NCBI GenBank assembly: GCA_026874595.1
Contig: CM049317.1
Coordinates: forward strand, 37,422,401-37,486,400
Reading direction: 5' to 3'
DNA length: 64,000 nt
DNA from: Sipunculus nudus
Lineage: Eukaryota; Annelida; Sipuncula; Golfingiida; Sipunculidae
The notes below the pieces were generated by a model that had not been told where the DNA came from, made no database searches, and was given only the letters and a program-made list of their open reading frames with translations. Of this stretch, positions 12,285 through 24,793 are shown one piece after another. Within the stretch, counting starts at the first letter, position 1; each line of letters begins with the position of its first letter. The translations under genes and the position numbers were made by a program.

Positions 12285-13885
12285 AAATAGGTCCGACAGA
12301 GTATCCGCCTCTATTTAAAGACGGAGGGCGCTTTATGTACGTGTATTCTGGTTTTCTGGAAAGGAGGCTTACAACGTAGGATAGTCAGAAAAAAAGCTGA
12401 TATCTATTTCTTGTGATCTTACTGCCTCAAGAAGGGTTTCTACCTAATCTTCTCTCCGTAGTTATTTACAATGCGTAATGTTTGGTCTAATTTTTCACAA
12501 AGTTGAATGGTGTACAGTAGTTCAGTATTTCAGGAGACTCGACAGTGATTTCCTTGAGCTTTATATGGAAACATACTAAAATTCATAGTTTTACTCACAG
12601 TTCCTGAACGGTTTTACTTATATCATCTGATCCGTCGTGCTCATTCGGTGTTAATTATGAGACTCTCCAGGTTTTAGAGGCATTTGTATAGATACTGAAT
12701 AGAAAGGGGAAAAAAGGTTTAACCATTTCTTTGTCATCATTTCGTTCACTGACTACATGTATAATACAGGATTACCTGCTATCCTGGAAATCAACGAAAA
12801 TTTGGAAAACAATATTTCCTTTTCCCAATCATGAAAATTTAAAAAAAGATGTCTCAGATAAATGAAAGGTCTAAGGGGATCCGAGTGGTCCAACGGAAAC
12901 GTAGTCAGTTAATTTGTTGAATTATGTTGAAGTCAAAACAATTTATATTTTGGGAGATTGGATACCGTGGCGAAGTATCCTGAAATTGTCTTAATATATT
13001 GGGGTAAATTAGAAAATTTTGTTTTCATGAAATGCTTTGAAACCCAATACTAGTTTCATCACATGTTCATCTGATCATGTACATGGATTCATTAAATCCA
13101 TAAAAAAGCTGATTTGGAGAGATTAAAATAAAAATAATTAACAAAATCCTCAGCCCCAACTATGCCATATATGACAAGAATAAAGGTTGGGAGCTATTTA
13201 TTCACTGCAGGATGAAATCAAATGATGACAATATTGGGCAGAGTTTCCTCCCAATAATAAGGTTTTTTTCAACGTCCTGTCCATATATGTGCAACTGCTC
13301 AATTTACAAGTAACCGAAATAGCCATATTTCACATGGCATTTGTGTAAACTTTTCTACATATCCAATTGAGTTATCTATCGTGTGTGCATGCCCTATTTG
13401 TGTTATTTTATCTGTACATAGAGAGAATCACTTTAAATATATACATATGTTGTACATGGAAAAAATATATATTTCGGGGGCACTTCTGTTCTGGTGTGCA
13501 GCCCTAGCTACAAATGCTATGGGCAAAATAAAATAAAAATTGAGTAAATGAGAGGAAAACTTTAATGTCCGAACTAACTTGATAACAAATACATGCAAAA
13601 TAAAAAGGGCGGTTCACAAACATATTGATTGGGAAGAAAATTAATCGTGTTTGACAGTACATTGCCGAGGGGATAACTCGGTATTTCTTGTAACTTTGAC
13701 TACTGGCGGTACCTTGAGAAACAGTGACCGGGCAAGGGGGTGAAAATAAGAGAAATATAATTAAAAAGTGCAGCAATCATAAGACAAGAGTTATCTTTCA
13801 TAGCATTCATTGTGTATTTTAATGCAATACCATTTAACTGGAAGGGTCATTTGGGGTTAATACAATGTAGCAAAACAAAACTCAG
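12285..13885. other. Non-coding stretch
   Basis: AT-rich with no recognised gene. The 90-residue minus-strand ORF at 13504-13776 is low in complexity and probably chance. Confidence 0.4.
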
Positions 13886-13889
13886 GAAC

Positions 13890-14047
13890 GCAGAAGGGGG
13901 CACGTGCCCCCTGTGCCCCCCCCCCCCCGCGCGGTATCCGCTTGTGTAGAGTGAACCTGTGTGAAAGTCTGATAAACGTTGATTGTGTGAAAAGTGGAGC
14001 CATGTGGACTTTGTTTACCGCTTAAATATCTTGGGGGGGGGGGGCAT
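13890..14047. repeat. Poly-C / poly-G tract pair, possible DNA-transposon remnant
   Basis: GGGGGCACGTGCCCCC near 13895-13910 is followed by a C run (about 13914-13928), and a G run lies at 14033-14044. The GGGGGC..GCCCCC inverted arrangement resembles ends of non-autonomous elements seen again at 15725-15775, 45913 and 46275. No target-site duplication was identified. Confidence 0.35.
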
Positions 14048-14597
14048 TATTTTTTAGGCGTTATAATGTATATTGGCATCAATGGGTATAATAGTGGTCC
14101 TATGACCGTGTATTGCACAAAACCCGCATTGGACCTCTGGCCTGTGAGCTGGAAATGCAGGAAAATTGGCGAGGCCATTAAAGCACAATGGGATAATGGG
14201 CATGTTCGGGTAAATTTTATAATGATTATAATCATTTAGCTAAATAGAAGAAATACTGTCAAAGAAACAAACTTGTTCTTAGAGAGCATACACCGACGAC
14301 ACGTTTCAGGGCGGAAATGAGAGTGAAAGCCGGTAAATCTTTGGTACGGAAGAAAACCCAACAGTGTATAAATTATAAAGATATTGAGTAGAAATATGTA
14401 ACAGATTAACTATTGAAACGAAGCAAAATGGTGTCATGTTACCAGTAAATCTGAATGCACCATTTACTTTTTTCAGTTCAGCAATAAAATTAACATTTTT
14501 TCTATATATATAGTGATCGATAGTTCTGGCTATTGTTGTATTGTCTGTGACTAATGGGACATTGTATCGAAGGCTAATTTTATTAAACTGCCTAGAA

Positions 14598-14600
14598 CCC

Positions 14601-14662
<62 letters not shown>

Positions 14663-14765
14663 GCAGAGAGAGAGGGGGGCACTTCCTTTTCCAGGGGTGT
14701 ACCCAGGATTGAGGGAGGGGAGGGGGCGGCGGATCCTGAAATTCCAAAACGGGGGGAAGGGGGTA
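14598..14765. repeat. (TA)n(GA)n compound microsatellite and G-rich tail
   Basis: An uninterrupted TA run passes directly into GA repeats and then into an AGGGGTGTACCCAGGATTG block with G-rich runs. The following block resembles a worn DNA-transposon terminus. ORFs across it are translations of the repeat. Confidence 0.8.
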
Positions 14766-14814
14766 TAAGAATGTATTGGTACTATGAAAACTTTTATATA
14801 TATACGTGTATATG

Positions 14815-14815
<1 letters not shown>

Positions 14816-14863
<48 letters not shown>

Positions 14864-15039
14864 TTTTATTAATATTATTACTGTACGTTATATATTTTAG
14901 TGTACGAAAATTTATTTATGTTTATTTTCAAATATGAACCATGGTTTAATTTAGGTTAGTAACAGGTAATTGAAGAGAGTATGGGAGTGGATATCAACCT
15001 TCCATATTGGAAAATATTGTTGATTGTGCAATGTAAAGA

Positions 15040-15095
<56 letters not shown>

Positions 15096-15275
15096 TATTA
15101 TTAATATTATTACTGTACGTTATATATTTTAGTGTATGAAAATTTATTTATGTTTATTTTCAAATATGAACCATGCTTTCATTTAGGTTAGTAACAGGTA
15201 ATTGAAGAGGGTATTGGAGGGGATATCCCCCTTCCATATTGGAAAATATTTTTGATTGTGCAATGTAAAGAGGAC
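14816..15275 (+). repeat. Tandem duplication of a (TA)n plus about 180 bp unit
   Basis: Two consecutive units of about 230 bp are visible. Each starts with a long TA tract (14816-14863 and 15041-15094) and continues with the same sequence: TACTGTACGTTATATATTTTAG, then AATTTATTTATG, ATATGAACCATG, TTAGTAACAGGTAATTGAAG and GATTGTGCAATGTAAAGAGGA. Mismatches are few (for example CATGGTTTAAT against CATGCTTTCAT), so the duplication is recent relative to most repeats here. The TA tract at each junction suggests slippage or unequal exchange. Confidence 0.85.
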
Positions 15276-15534
15276 ATTTTGAGGCAATTTTCAACAAAAA
15301 AATGCCTGATAAACTGTTCTTTTATGGCTTTGCGTTATGTAGTCAAACTGTAGAGAGGTTTAATATTTAATATTTATATTTCTTCTAAATAAGGATATAC
15401 AATTTCAATCTTTTTCAAACAAGTCAATGACGCAAAAGCGCATTTACGTTTCTTACTTGCAAAATCTTTTAAATGTAATGCTCGGAGTGAAATAACTGAT
15501 ATGTTGAAGTCTTATGTTAAAGTTTGCATTTTAC

Positions 15535-15629
15535 CGGGTCCCATGGTCTCAACAGCAAACAACACTGCTAAGACCACAGATCGCGAGTTCGAGTACCGGT
15601 ATCACCAGAGGAACCGCGAGATTGTTCAC

Positions 15630-15632
<3 letters not shown>
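15535..15632 (+). repeat. tRNA-derived SINE fragment
   Basis: A B-box-like GAGTTCGAGTACC lies at about 15585-15597. It is followed by GAACCGCGAGATTGTTCACGGT, which matches the post-B-box block of the SINE at 21535-21627 (GGTGAGATTTTTCACGGT). The A-box half is poor. The copy is cut at its 3' side by a (TA)n tract starting at 15632. Confidence 0.5.
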
Positions 15633-15678
<46 letters not shown>

Positions 15679-15780
15679 GGTATAAGATTAAGTGAAATTC
15701 CGAAAGGACGGGGAGTACTGGATGCGACAGGGGCGGGGCCATGGCCCCCTGCGCCCCCCCCCCCCCCCGCCCCTAGGCAG
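15632..15780. repeat. (TA)n tract followed by GGGGC / poly-C inverted block
   Basis: A TA tract (15632-15678) is followed by GACAGGGGCGGGGCCATGG and a C run (about 15754-15769) ending in GCCCCTAGGCAG. The GGGGCGGGGCCATGGCCCC core is self-complementary. It resembles the ends of small DNA transposons elsewhere in the window. Confidence 0.5.
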
Positions 15781-16224
15781 AACCACCGAATCGTCCTACC
15801 GTGCATGTCCAACAATGATCCTCAGGGCACATCATTGTGACAAAACATGCATGTACCACACCATTAAGATATGCTTGTATGACCCCTATCTCGTTTTCAT
15901 TCGCTGGTATATCCATAGTTCCCTCTTTGGAGCCTTTATAGAACGCGGACTTCAGAGCGACTGTTGGATCATCAAAGAACTGTGTCGACTAGTTAATGAA
16001 TGTATATGCGGATGGACGTACTGTTTAGGATTTATGTAATGGTGTAGAGTGTTAGTGGCAGTTAAAAATAAGTGGCAATACAAGCAGCTATACGACTTCA
16101 TGCATATATCCTTAGAATGATGGGCTGAAGCCCGCGGTCTATAGTAGCACCCCATCATGAACACTGTTTGATTCTAACTCATTTCACAGCATATCCTCCA
16201 TTTTTGAGGTGTTGCATAAAATAT

Positions 16225-16395
16225 TGGACCCCCCCCCCCCCGGTCCTTAAATATCATCCTTGGTTTTTAGGTTAAGCGGGGCTTTTGGGGCGCAGCCGCA
16301 AATTTAAAATAAATATATATGTTGATTAATTAAATCTGGGGTTCCTAACCAAAGCGGGGATTTTGGGGCGCGGCCCCAAATTTAAAATAAAAACT
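16225..16395. repeat. Poly-C tract and duplicated GGGGCGC-GCC-AAATTTAAAATAAA motif
   Basis: A C run at about 16229-16241 precedes two copies of a short unit. Each has TTTTGGGGCGC, GCCGCAAAT or GCCCCAAAT, and TTTAAAATAAA (about 16280-16312 and 16360-16390). This lies about 170 bp upstream of the THAP transposase remnant and might be part of its 5' end, but I could not match it to a 3' counterpart. Confidence 0.35.
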
Positions 16396-16561
16396 ATTAG
16401 ACCCTTTGCATGTGACGTATCACAACCTAGCCAGCTGGGTCTGTCACAATACTGGAGAACAAGCACCCTGCTGACCTCCACACAGCCTGCCAGCCCAGCA
16501 GTACTTTCTTTGTTCCCCTCATGATCATCACATATAGGAGTTAAGTTCAGCAGCCCTAAAT

Positions 16562-18122
16562 ATGGTTAACTGTTGTGCTGTAATTAGGTGTAGAAATAGA
16601 GGTGGTAGGGATAAGAAATCATTCGTTAGACTTCCAAGTGTAATTAACAGCCAGGGAGATTTAACAAAGGAGCTGAGTGAAAAACCTAGGACTGAGTGGC
16701 TGGCCAAAAATCAACAGGGCTGACATCAAAGAGGAGGCCTACCAGTATACAGGGGTGTGCTCTGATCGTTTCATCAGTGGTAAGGAAGAATTAAATTTGG
16801 TTTTGATGATGCATTGAATTATGATCTAAATGTAGAAAATGCTTTACATGTAGCTGATAACATCAAATGCGTATGGACATCACGTACCATTATACCATGG
16901 TTGTTTATTGTTTATTTTCTGTAGGATATGCATCATAAAATGTGACAGTAAAATAAAAGTATATATACTGAATATTATTGTATTATTACAATTTTCTATT
17001 ATTTTTCATATTTTTGTAATATTATATTTATATTATTATTTGTTCTATTTTTAAAATAAGATGTGTAAATTGTTAAACACTTGTTAAACTCAGGAAGAGT
17101 TGCATGTTATTTCAGGTAAACCATCAAAGCTGTATGACAGAACAAATCCTGACTGGTCACCTACATTGAACTTGGGCTATGGAGGTTCAGCTGAGAAAAC
17201 TACACATTCAGCTAATGACCACTATTCACGTGCCAAAAAGAGAAAGATGAAAAACAAGATCTGGAGGCAGCTGAATCTGGTTTTATTGAAGAAATCATGT
17301 ATCGAGAATGTTCAGGTGTCAGTTGACATCACCGCTACAGATCAAAATACATGTGAATTGACTGAGGGGATTAAACACGCATGTGAAATTTCAACTCAGA
17401 CAGATATGACTTATACAAATATAACAAATATAGAAAGGGAATTTATGAATAGAAACGATTCCATATACACTCTAAGGGAGAAAGTTAAAAGCACTAAATA
17501 TATTCAGAGTATTCATTAAGTAGTGATACCAAGAAAGTAAAAGGAGTTCAGGAAACGCTTTGGGAGGAAAATTGCAGTTATTGTTGACTGTTTTAGGATT
17601 TTTTTATAGAAAGACCATTTAATTTGAAAGCAAGGGCCCAAAGATGGTCAAATTATAAGCACCATAATACCATGAAATTTCTTATTGGTATATGTCCAAA
17701 GGGTGCCATTACATTCATTTCTCGTGTATGGGGTGGTAGAACCAGTGACAAGTATCTTGCAGACCATAGCAGCTATCCTTAACAATCTGTTACCTGGTGA
17801 TGATGTCATGGCAGACAGGGGCTTTGATATTCAGCTATATGTTGAAATGTTCTGTGCTTCTGTTAAAATACCTGCATTTACAAGAGGAAAGAAACAACTC
17901 TCTCATTTTGAAGTGGAAGAACCAAGAAAACTTGCACATGTTCGCATTCATGTAGAACGTGTGATTGGTCTAGTTCGACAAAAATACAAACTTTTACAGG
18001 ATACCTTGCCTATTGACTATGTATTAAACAAAGATGAAAATGAATTGACTTAACTTGATAAATTAGCATTGGTAGCATGTTCATTGACAAACATGTGTGC
18101 ATCTGTTGTTCCATTTGAATAA
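16562..18122 (+). pseudogene. THAP + DDE transposase (PIF/Harbinger or ISL2EU-like), inactivated
   Basis: This is a dead DNA-transposon transposase. Exon 1 (16562-16779) encodes a THAP zinc finger: MVNCCAVIRCRNRGG, then TEWLAK, then CSDRFISG. It carries an extra A in the A5 run near 16711 and an arginine where the C-x2-H ligand should be. A GT donor at 16780 and AG before 17116 join ...FISG to KPSKLYDRTNPDW. Exon 2 runs to TAA at 17517. The DDE catalytic core follows, with Asp in VIVDCF (17586), then [12 protein letters not shown], then a second Asp in MADRGF (17814) and Glu in RIHVERVIG (17955). The C-terminus LDKLALVACSLTNM continues past an in-frame TAA at 18051. The segment between the exon-2 end and the core is missing, and the core has frameshifts near 17600 and 17690-17785. 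The fold is the DDE_Tnp_4 type, and I am confident of THAP plus DDE. Confidence 0.88.
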
Positions 18123-18640
18123 CTCAAATAAAACTATAAAATAAAAAAAACTTCACGTTTAGGAATAATATTGGTCAAGTTTTGGTTACAATGTCACAGT
18201 GGCACTGTTCATTTACTGATGGGCTGCTTTGCTACTGCTTGCTCTTCCCTTATGTTGATTGTTATCACTAGATTATTGTGTACCAGATCCTGGACGTGTG
18301 TAATATCTTCCGACCAGTTTCCGAAATAAAGCAAACGCTTTTTTAAGTGCATATTTTCAAAACAACTGATCAGGTTTAATTCTCTCTTGCTAAACTTCTT
18401 TTGGTGTCCAAACAATAAGGTATCAATAAATTCTCTCTGTAAGAAACAGATGTGCTTGCATCATGTCAGATATCATGAGATTGTAGGTTCAAACCCAGGT
18501 AGTACCAGGTCAGTTTACAGTTGTACCATGTGTTACCAATAATATAAGATTTGTAGACAGGCAAGGAGATTGAAAATGAGTCTGAAAAATGCGCGAGTGG
18601 AAAATAGTAACATCAAAGGTGTTAAGGTAACTTTGTCATT
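18123..18640. other. Non-coding stretch after the transposase remnant
   Basis: No gene is recognised. TAGGTTCAAACCC near 18485-18497 looks like an RNA polymerase III B box and is followed by CAGGTAGTACCAG, but no A box or tRNA cloverleaf can be drawn. It may be a SINE fragment. Confidence 0.3.
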
Positions 18641-20619
18641 AAACCGGTTGGACGGATTCTATAATCGCTCCGCGCAAAAGGTGTACTCATGTTTAGGTAC
18701 TTTTAAAATACTTAGATCTCGCACACGGGTTATTTTTTTTATTTAGGAAGACGCAGATGCATATTGATGCCTGAACAAGATTTTTTCTGACCCGACTTTT
18801 CCTGAGATATCACTCAGAGTGGTCACCTCAGCAGGCATAAACCAGATTTGTGATATCCAATTAATTGATATTTTGGCTGCTGATAAGTGCTAACTAAAGG
18901 ATTCAGGGGGATGGTTTCAAAAAGGCCTGAAACTTTTAACCATGCTGGTTTTGTAAAGTTTCTCTTTGATTGGACAATCAGTGTTACATGATCATTTATT
19001 AAGGGATACCAATGCATTGTCTAAGCTTTTTGTAGCAGGAAACCCATAAAGTTTTTAATGGTATATATGCCTTTTAAAATATGATTGTGACATAAAAATA
19101 AACTACTGTAAAGCAGTGTATCCGTATTGTATTTACTTATATGGTTTTAGTTAAAATCGAGTTTTAAATACGAAATGTTATGATGCATTGGTCAAATGAA
19201 TAGTCTTTCAGCACCCGCCGAAATGTTGTTAACACAGGGACCGGCATATGTAGCTCTAGGCAATTATGCGGGTCTTCAGATTTGAACTTTTTACATGGAT
19301 TAATTACTTGTTGCAAGAATAACTGTTAATTACCGTCTGAGCCATAGAAACTACCTTGCATTGGTTATTATAATTGTTTGTTTGAAAATGTATTCTAGAT
19401 CAGATATGCTGAAGGGGTACAGAAACTTTTCTTCCTCTACCCCTTGTGGACTTGCCAATATATTTTCTGACACATTGTTTCCTGGAGCCTATATTCCTAT
19501 GTATATGAATACTGTCCACACTGGTTAATGTGACATTTGAAAGTAAAACTCTTGTGGCAAGTCAAATATTGCCAATGCAGGAAACAACAGGTTTCGACAG
19601 GGGTCATTCGATTATACCACATTAATTAAATGTCCACTGTTGTTATCTTCTTCAAACCACCACTTATTGTTCAGATAACTTATTTGATGTTCTACTATAG
19701 CAGCCTGTGTAATTAGGCACGTTGTATGGGATAATACCTGATCTACACAAATTATAGCAGATTAAACCTTTTGACCAGTAAACACTTTTATTTACCAGTA
19801 TATACCGTAATATGATTCGAAATGGTTACTTTTCAAATTAGAACAGTACCAATCATACCCCTTTTTTGTATGCGCGGCATTATAATGCATCGCACGATTC
19901 TGCTGTATTATCAGGAGGAAACTTTTAGTCCGTGTCTTTTATCATTGTGCAAGGTCATGTTGTAAACAGCGGCGGATATGAACCTGACGGGTTCCTGACA
20001 AGTAATCTTTTCATTCACTGATCATACACATCGCACCCTAGCTATTACCCAACAGAGATATAGTTTATTTCTGTATCGAGATATTTCCTTTACAAAAAAA
20101 TACAGCCAATTGATATTGCGAAACCTAACCCTGCTCGTCGAGATGTTTTGCAACAGCTTTAATTGAGTACATTGTATACCAGGCCATTGGTATTATTTCG
20201 AACGATCGTTGGCATGTTGGAAATCATGATACGTGACTTGGCTGAGTGATATCAACCAATCGTATATCTATCGGAGCTATAAAATAGCTGAAACTATCTA
20301 CTTTTTATTTAACTTGTGCCATTTCACCAAATCTACCATAAACTGCTCTTTTTAGGGACCATTTTGTTTTTCCCGTTTCACCATAAATATCAAGGTGTTA
20401 TTATCTTTCATAAAAAGACATTCGGAATCAGGACCTCAGAGTGTTATAGAAACGACAAAATACTTACAAATCATATTAAAATAAATTTATAAGGGATGTT
20501 TGAGATAATCATGCAAAGTTTTGTTATTTTATAAATGCCCTATACTCGCATGTTTTATTACGTTCACCCTGATACAGAGCTAAAACTTTTTTATGTATAG
20601 TCTTATTTTATATTTATTC

Positions 20620-20740
20620 TACTGGACTCGACTTACCTCCGAGTGCGAGTAGCAGTCCGAGTCCAGGACCCTCGAGCCCGGGTCCTTACAAAAGTGGACT
20701 CGCGTCCAAGTCCGGACTCGTGTCCAACGTCATTGTCTGT
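20620..20740. repeat. GGACTC/GAGTCC hexamer-rich block (copy 1)
   Basis: Dense, imperfect GGACTCG, GAGTCC and GTCCGAG strings in both orientations. They recur at 22768-22895 and in shortened form at 28238-28330. ORFs here, including the 20633-20815 minus-strand one, are translations of this repeat. Confidence 0.6.
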
Positions 20741-21514
20741 TATGATCGCCTTATGTGAGGGGGCTTTCCCTGACTGTTTGTACTCATAGCACATTATTCG
20801 ATCATTATATGCCAAATGATGATCTTAAATCTATTGTCTGAAGTAATGTATTCTGCTGAACATGTATTAATGTCGCAGTTTAAATGTTATAATTAAAAAT
20901 ACGTTTTACTGAGAAAGGAAACTATGATAAGAAAACAAGACTTCACCCTATATTAATTATCCTCAATTAGAGTAATTACCTTAATGAGATTGCGAAATCA
21001 TAATGTTATGCAAAATTAATTTGTATTTCGTCATGTATTCGAATCAAAAGATTTCTCTTTTAACACGGGGCTAACTTGGTAAGTTTTTCGTCCAAACTAC
21101 TATGAGGTTGTCATTATCTTTGCAAGTGATTTCCTTGCCCAAAATCATAAATGTGTTTCCATCTCTTGAATGGAAAGGGGAAACATGGCCTGGATACCAT
21201 CATATTATCATAGTACCACTTTATTACAGGATATGCCTCACTTGTCAAGGTTTCCTTATTACTGTGTACACGCTAACTGTAGTCACCGTCACATAGGCGT
21301 CATAAGGGAAGAGGTTAAAAAACACCGGACCCTTAATAGATCTCTGTGGCACGGCTTTCTTCAAATCAAGCCTGTACCTAACACGTCCTTACAACTTAAT
21401 TTTTGCAGATGACATGGAAGGTAGTCCTAAATGAGGGCACAAACCTCCTTGGACTTAACATATGCCCGAAGCTTTGCGATGATGAGTTTATGTGGTAAGG
21501 ATATTAAATTTAGA

Positions 21515-21627
21515 GCAGACTCACGATATCCGGACTTTGAGTCCTGGTTCAGGGGTAGAGCACAGGACTCAAAGCCGGGAGCTCGTGAGTTCGTATCTCT
21601 GGGAGTCGGTGAGATTTTTCACGGTCG
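21515..21627 (+). repeat. tRNA-derived SINE inserted in repeat X
   Basis: An A box (TGGTTCAGGGGTAGAGCA, about 21545-21562) and a B box (GAGTTCGTATCTC, about 21588-21600) lie at tRNA-like spacing. They are followed by GGTGAGATTTTTCACGGT. The second tandem copy of the surrounding repeat (about 23650-23690) lacks this block: GAGTTTATGG runs almost directly into CCAGGGTGAGCG. That supports an insertion of about 110 bp. The 3' end is truncated and no tail is visible. It is a SINE rather than a functional tRNA, because the tRNA 3' half is not base-paired. Confidence 0.6.
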
Positions 21628-22767
21628 GCCCCTACCCAGTGCGAGCGTTCTGCAAGCTTAATGGGAAGGCCGTACCACGGGCAAGTTTCACTGAAAAAGA
21701 GCGCGCCTTACGGTGGCTCCTGGGTGGAATGAACCAGCAGTTGGGACGATTACACACCTAAGTGCAGGTATAACCGTAACTAGTTAACATCAGGATATAA
21801 AATAAGATACTGCCTTGTCACGTAATCCGAAACCGGAATGGAATTCTGCGGATGAATGTGTGGCGAGATCGTCCTAGGGACGAGGTTGATATGTTGGGAA
21901 CCTGTAAGGGGCGAAGTCGCCCAGTAGAGAAGACAGTTGGCTTAAGGACGTGGTGGGGAGAACGTTGTTTTCTAGAGAAGCAACTTGTGGACTGATGCTA
22001 CAGCAAAGGGCTCGATATATCCGGAATGAAGTCTTAGGCGGTGCGTGCAAGATTGACATCGAAGTGTTTAGTTAGTGAGGACCAGTTCTGGCTGTATCAC
22101 AGGTTGTAATATAATTAAGTGGCCATTATAAACTGTGAAAGTATACTGGGGGATCCCTCCTTGCCGAATTTAGATCAATATGGCCGCGGGGAAATTTTAG
22201 CACGCAGTTGTAGACAGCCCAGTATATGTAGAGCCCAGACCTTCCCATTAAGAAATAGCGGAAGGGGGCCCGTAGTAATTCTATATGAGATGATAACTTT
22301 GCATGTCTTTCGTTAATAACTTTTTCATACAAAATGATTGACTTGTTTAATTTTGTCTGGTTTCTAAGAGTTACGCCTGACTGTGTGTAGTAATCGCGCC
22401 TGAACGGCCTATAACTATAAGTCAGTAGAAGGGTTGTCCAGAAACAAAATATAAGTATCCATATATTATACCCGCCAACTTATCGACATCTACGTACACA
22501 CGACATACATAACGCTTTAATTTATATTAGTTCGCTAAGCAGCTAATACTTATTTTAAAACCACAAACAGTATATCAGAACAGGAAAGGCGGCTGTTGAT
22601 AATTACCACTATGGGAGGGTCGTTCATTTCTTGTACGTGTATGACCAGGGACTGATGCGTGTGGTCAACCACATTAATTGTGGAATGACCTGGCTAAGTG
22701 TTGACCATAGAACAAAAGAGCTAAAACTTTGTATGCATAGTCTTATATTTGTTTTATTTACCTGGAC

Positions 22768-22895
22768 TCGAGATGGACTCTACTTGATTTCTCGTGTCTA
22801 TATCTCCGAGTCCGAGTACCGTTCCGTTTCCAGGACCCTCGAGCCCGGGTCATTACAAAAGTGGACTCCTGTTCAAGTCCGAACTCGAGGCCGAC
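22768..22895. repeat. GGACTC/GAGTCC hexamer-rich block (copy 2)
   Basis: Second copy of the hexamer-rich block of repeat X, with the landmark CCAGGACCCTCGAGCCCGGG shared with 20660-20680. Confidence 0.6.
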
Positions 22896-24741
22896 GTCAG
22901 TGTCTGTTACGATCGCCTCATGTGATGGGGCTTTCCCTGATGGTTTGTACTCACAGCACATTATTCGATCATTATAACTAAATCCACGATCTTAAATCTA
23001 GTGTCTGAAGTCATGTATTCTGCTCAACAAGTATTAATGTCGCGGTTTTAATTTAATCGTTAAAAATACGTTTTATGTAGAAAAGCAACGATGATCAGAA
23101 AACAGGACTTCGCCCTATATTGATTATCCTAAATTAGAATGTTTACCTTTATGAGAATGGAAAATCACAAAGTTTTGTTAAATTAATTTGTATTTGGTCA
23201 TGCGTTCGATTCAAAAGATCTGTCTTTGAATCAGGGGGCTAACTTGATGAGTCTTTCGTCCAAACTACTGTGAGGGTTTCGTTTTCTTTGGAAGTGATTT
23301 CCTTGCCCAAAATCATAAATGTGTTTCTATCTCTTGAATGGAAAGGAGAAACATTGCATGGATACCATCATGTTATCATAGTACCAAATTATAACAGGAT
23401 ATGCCTAACTTGTCAAGTATTCTCATCATTGTTTACACGCTAACTGTAGTCACCGTCACAAAGGTGTCATAAAGGAAGATGTTAAAAAACATCGGACTCA
23501 TTATGGATGTATATGGCACGGCTTTCTTCAAATCAAACCTGCAACACTTTCTTATAATCCAATCTCTGAAGACGACGTGTAAGGTAGTCCTACATGAGGG
23601 CACAAACCTCCTCGGACTTAACATTATGCCCAAAGCTTGCAATAATGAGTTTATGGGGTAAACCAGATAAAAGCCCTTAACCAGGGTGAGCGCTATGCAG
23701 GCTTAATGGGAAGGCCATACCCAAGGGGCGAGTTTCACTAAATAAAGTGCGAATTTCGGGGGCTCCATGGTGGTATGACCCAGCAATGGGGACCAATACA
23801 CAGAAATAACCGGAACTGGTTAACATCAGCATATAAAATGACAGGAAGCGAGTGATACTGCTCTGTCACTTAGTCCGAAACCGGAATGTAATCCTGCAGA
23901 TGTATATATACTTAGTGACGCTTGCATTAAAAATTGGAGTCGGTTATCTCCAACAACAAATTGTTTTAAAAAGCAGATGAAAAGGTCGCCTTAAGTTCAT
24001 AAGTACGCGCCCGGCATTATGACGAGCTTCAAGAGCTTGCATGCTTCCAAAAGTCATAGCAATATGGATAGAAAGTGTATGACATATATGGTGTCTGTAC
24101 ATGCAACCTCAGTCAGTCCGGAGGTTGTCCAGAAACAAAATATAAATATCCATATTTTATACCCGCCAGCTTATCGACATCTACTTACACACGACGTCAG
24201 AACTCTAGGAGAAGGAGCTGATGACAATTACCACAAGGGATGATGTCTAAAATTAGAAATGTGACGCCCGTTCATTTCTTGTACGTATAAGACCAGGGAT
24301 TGATGCGTGTGGTCAACCCCATTCATTATGGAATGACCTGGCAACGTGTTGACACCTAATATTCCGTGTTTCCTAGGTATTTTTGCGGTCGTCAGCTCAA
24401 AGGCTTAATCCATGATGGAGTCACACAATATAATGTTGATATGTTGTAGTATGCATAACCAAGAATGTCAATACGGGGGATAGGGGTATATATCCCCCAC
24501 TTTTTAGAAAGGGGTGATGATAAATGTAATCAGCCGCCTCGTTTTTTTAAACATTTTTATATTAAAAATGAAATATCTTAGAATTATAGACTTAGGTTCC
24601 ATTTCTGAGTTTACTATGAAATATTATATATCTAAACCTGGGTTAGAATTAACCAATAATGGAAACACTATACATTATTTAATAAAATCTAATATTTAAT
24701 TATTCTACATTTGAAATGTGTCAAAGAGACAATACAAATGT

Positions 24742-24744
<3 letters not shown>

Positions 24745-24793
<49 letters not shown>

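Larger units (their letters stand above)
18640..24490 (+). repeat. Dispersed non-coding repeat family X, long copy 2 with internal tandem duplication
   Basis: The segment from about 18680 to 20300 is collinear with 26520-28030, and its core also matches 9285-10345. Blocks further right (GGACTCGAGTCC-rich block, GTCCAGAAACAAAATATAAATATCC, GCGCCCGGCAT, GTCAATACGGGG near 24460) match 28200-28570 and 30110-30590 in the same order. This makes one unit about 4-6 kb long. Inside this copy, 20560-22690 and 22700-24360 repeat each other: the GGACTCG block, CCTTGCCCAAAATCATAAATGTGTTTC, CTTAATGGGAAGGCC and GTCCAGAAAC. No convincing ORF is shared between copies, so it could be a non-autonomous element or decayed beyond protein recognition. 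Confidence 0.7.

Noticed and set aside
15514-15840. ORFs rich in Y-I and P repeats around 15.5-15.8 kb on both strands
   Set aside because: They translate a TA microsatellite and a poly-C tract and have no protein-like sequence outside these.
18470-18510. Possible tRNA gene from the GTAGGTTCAAACCC B-box-like string
   Set aside because: No matching A box and no acceptor, D or anticodon stems can be drawn. At best it is a SINE remnant.
21535-21610. Functional tRNA at the SINE A/B boxes
   Set aside because: The promoter boxes are present but the 3' half does not pair into a cloverleaf, and the block is followed by a SINE-like core.
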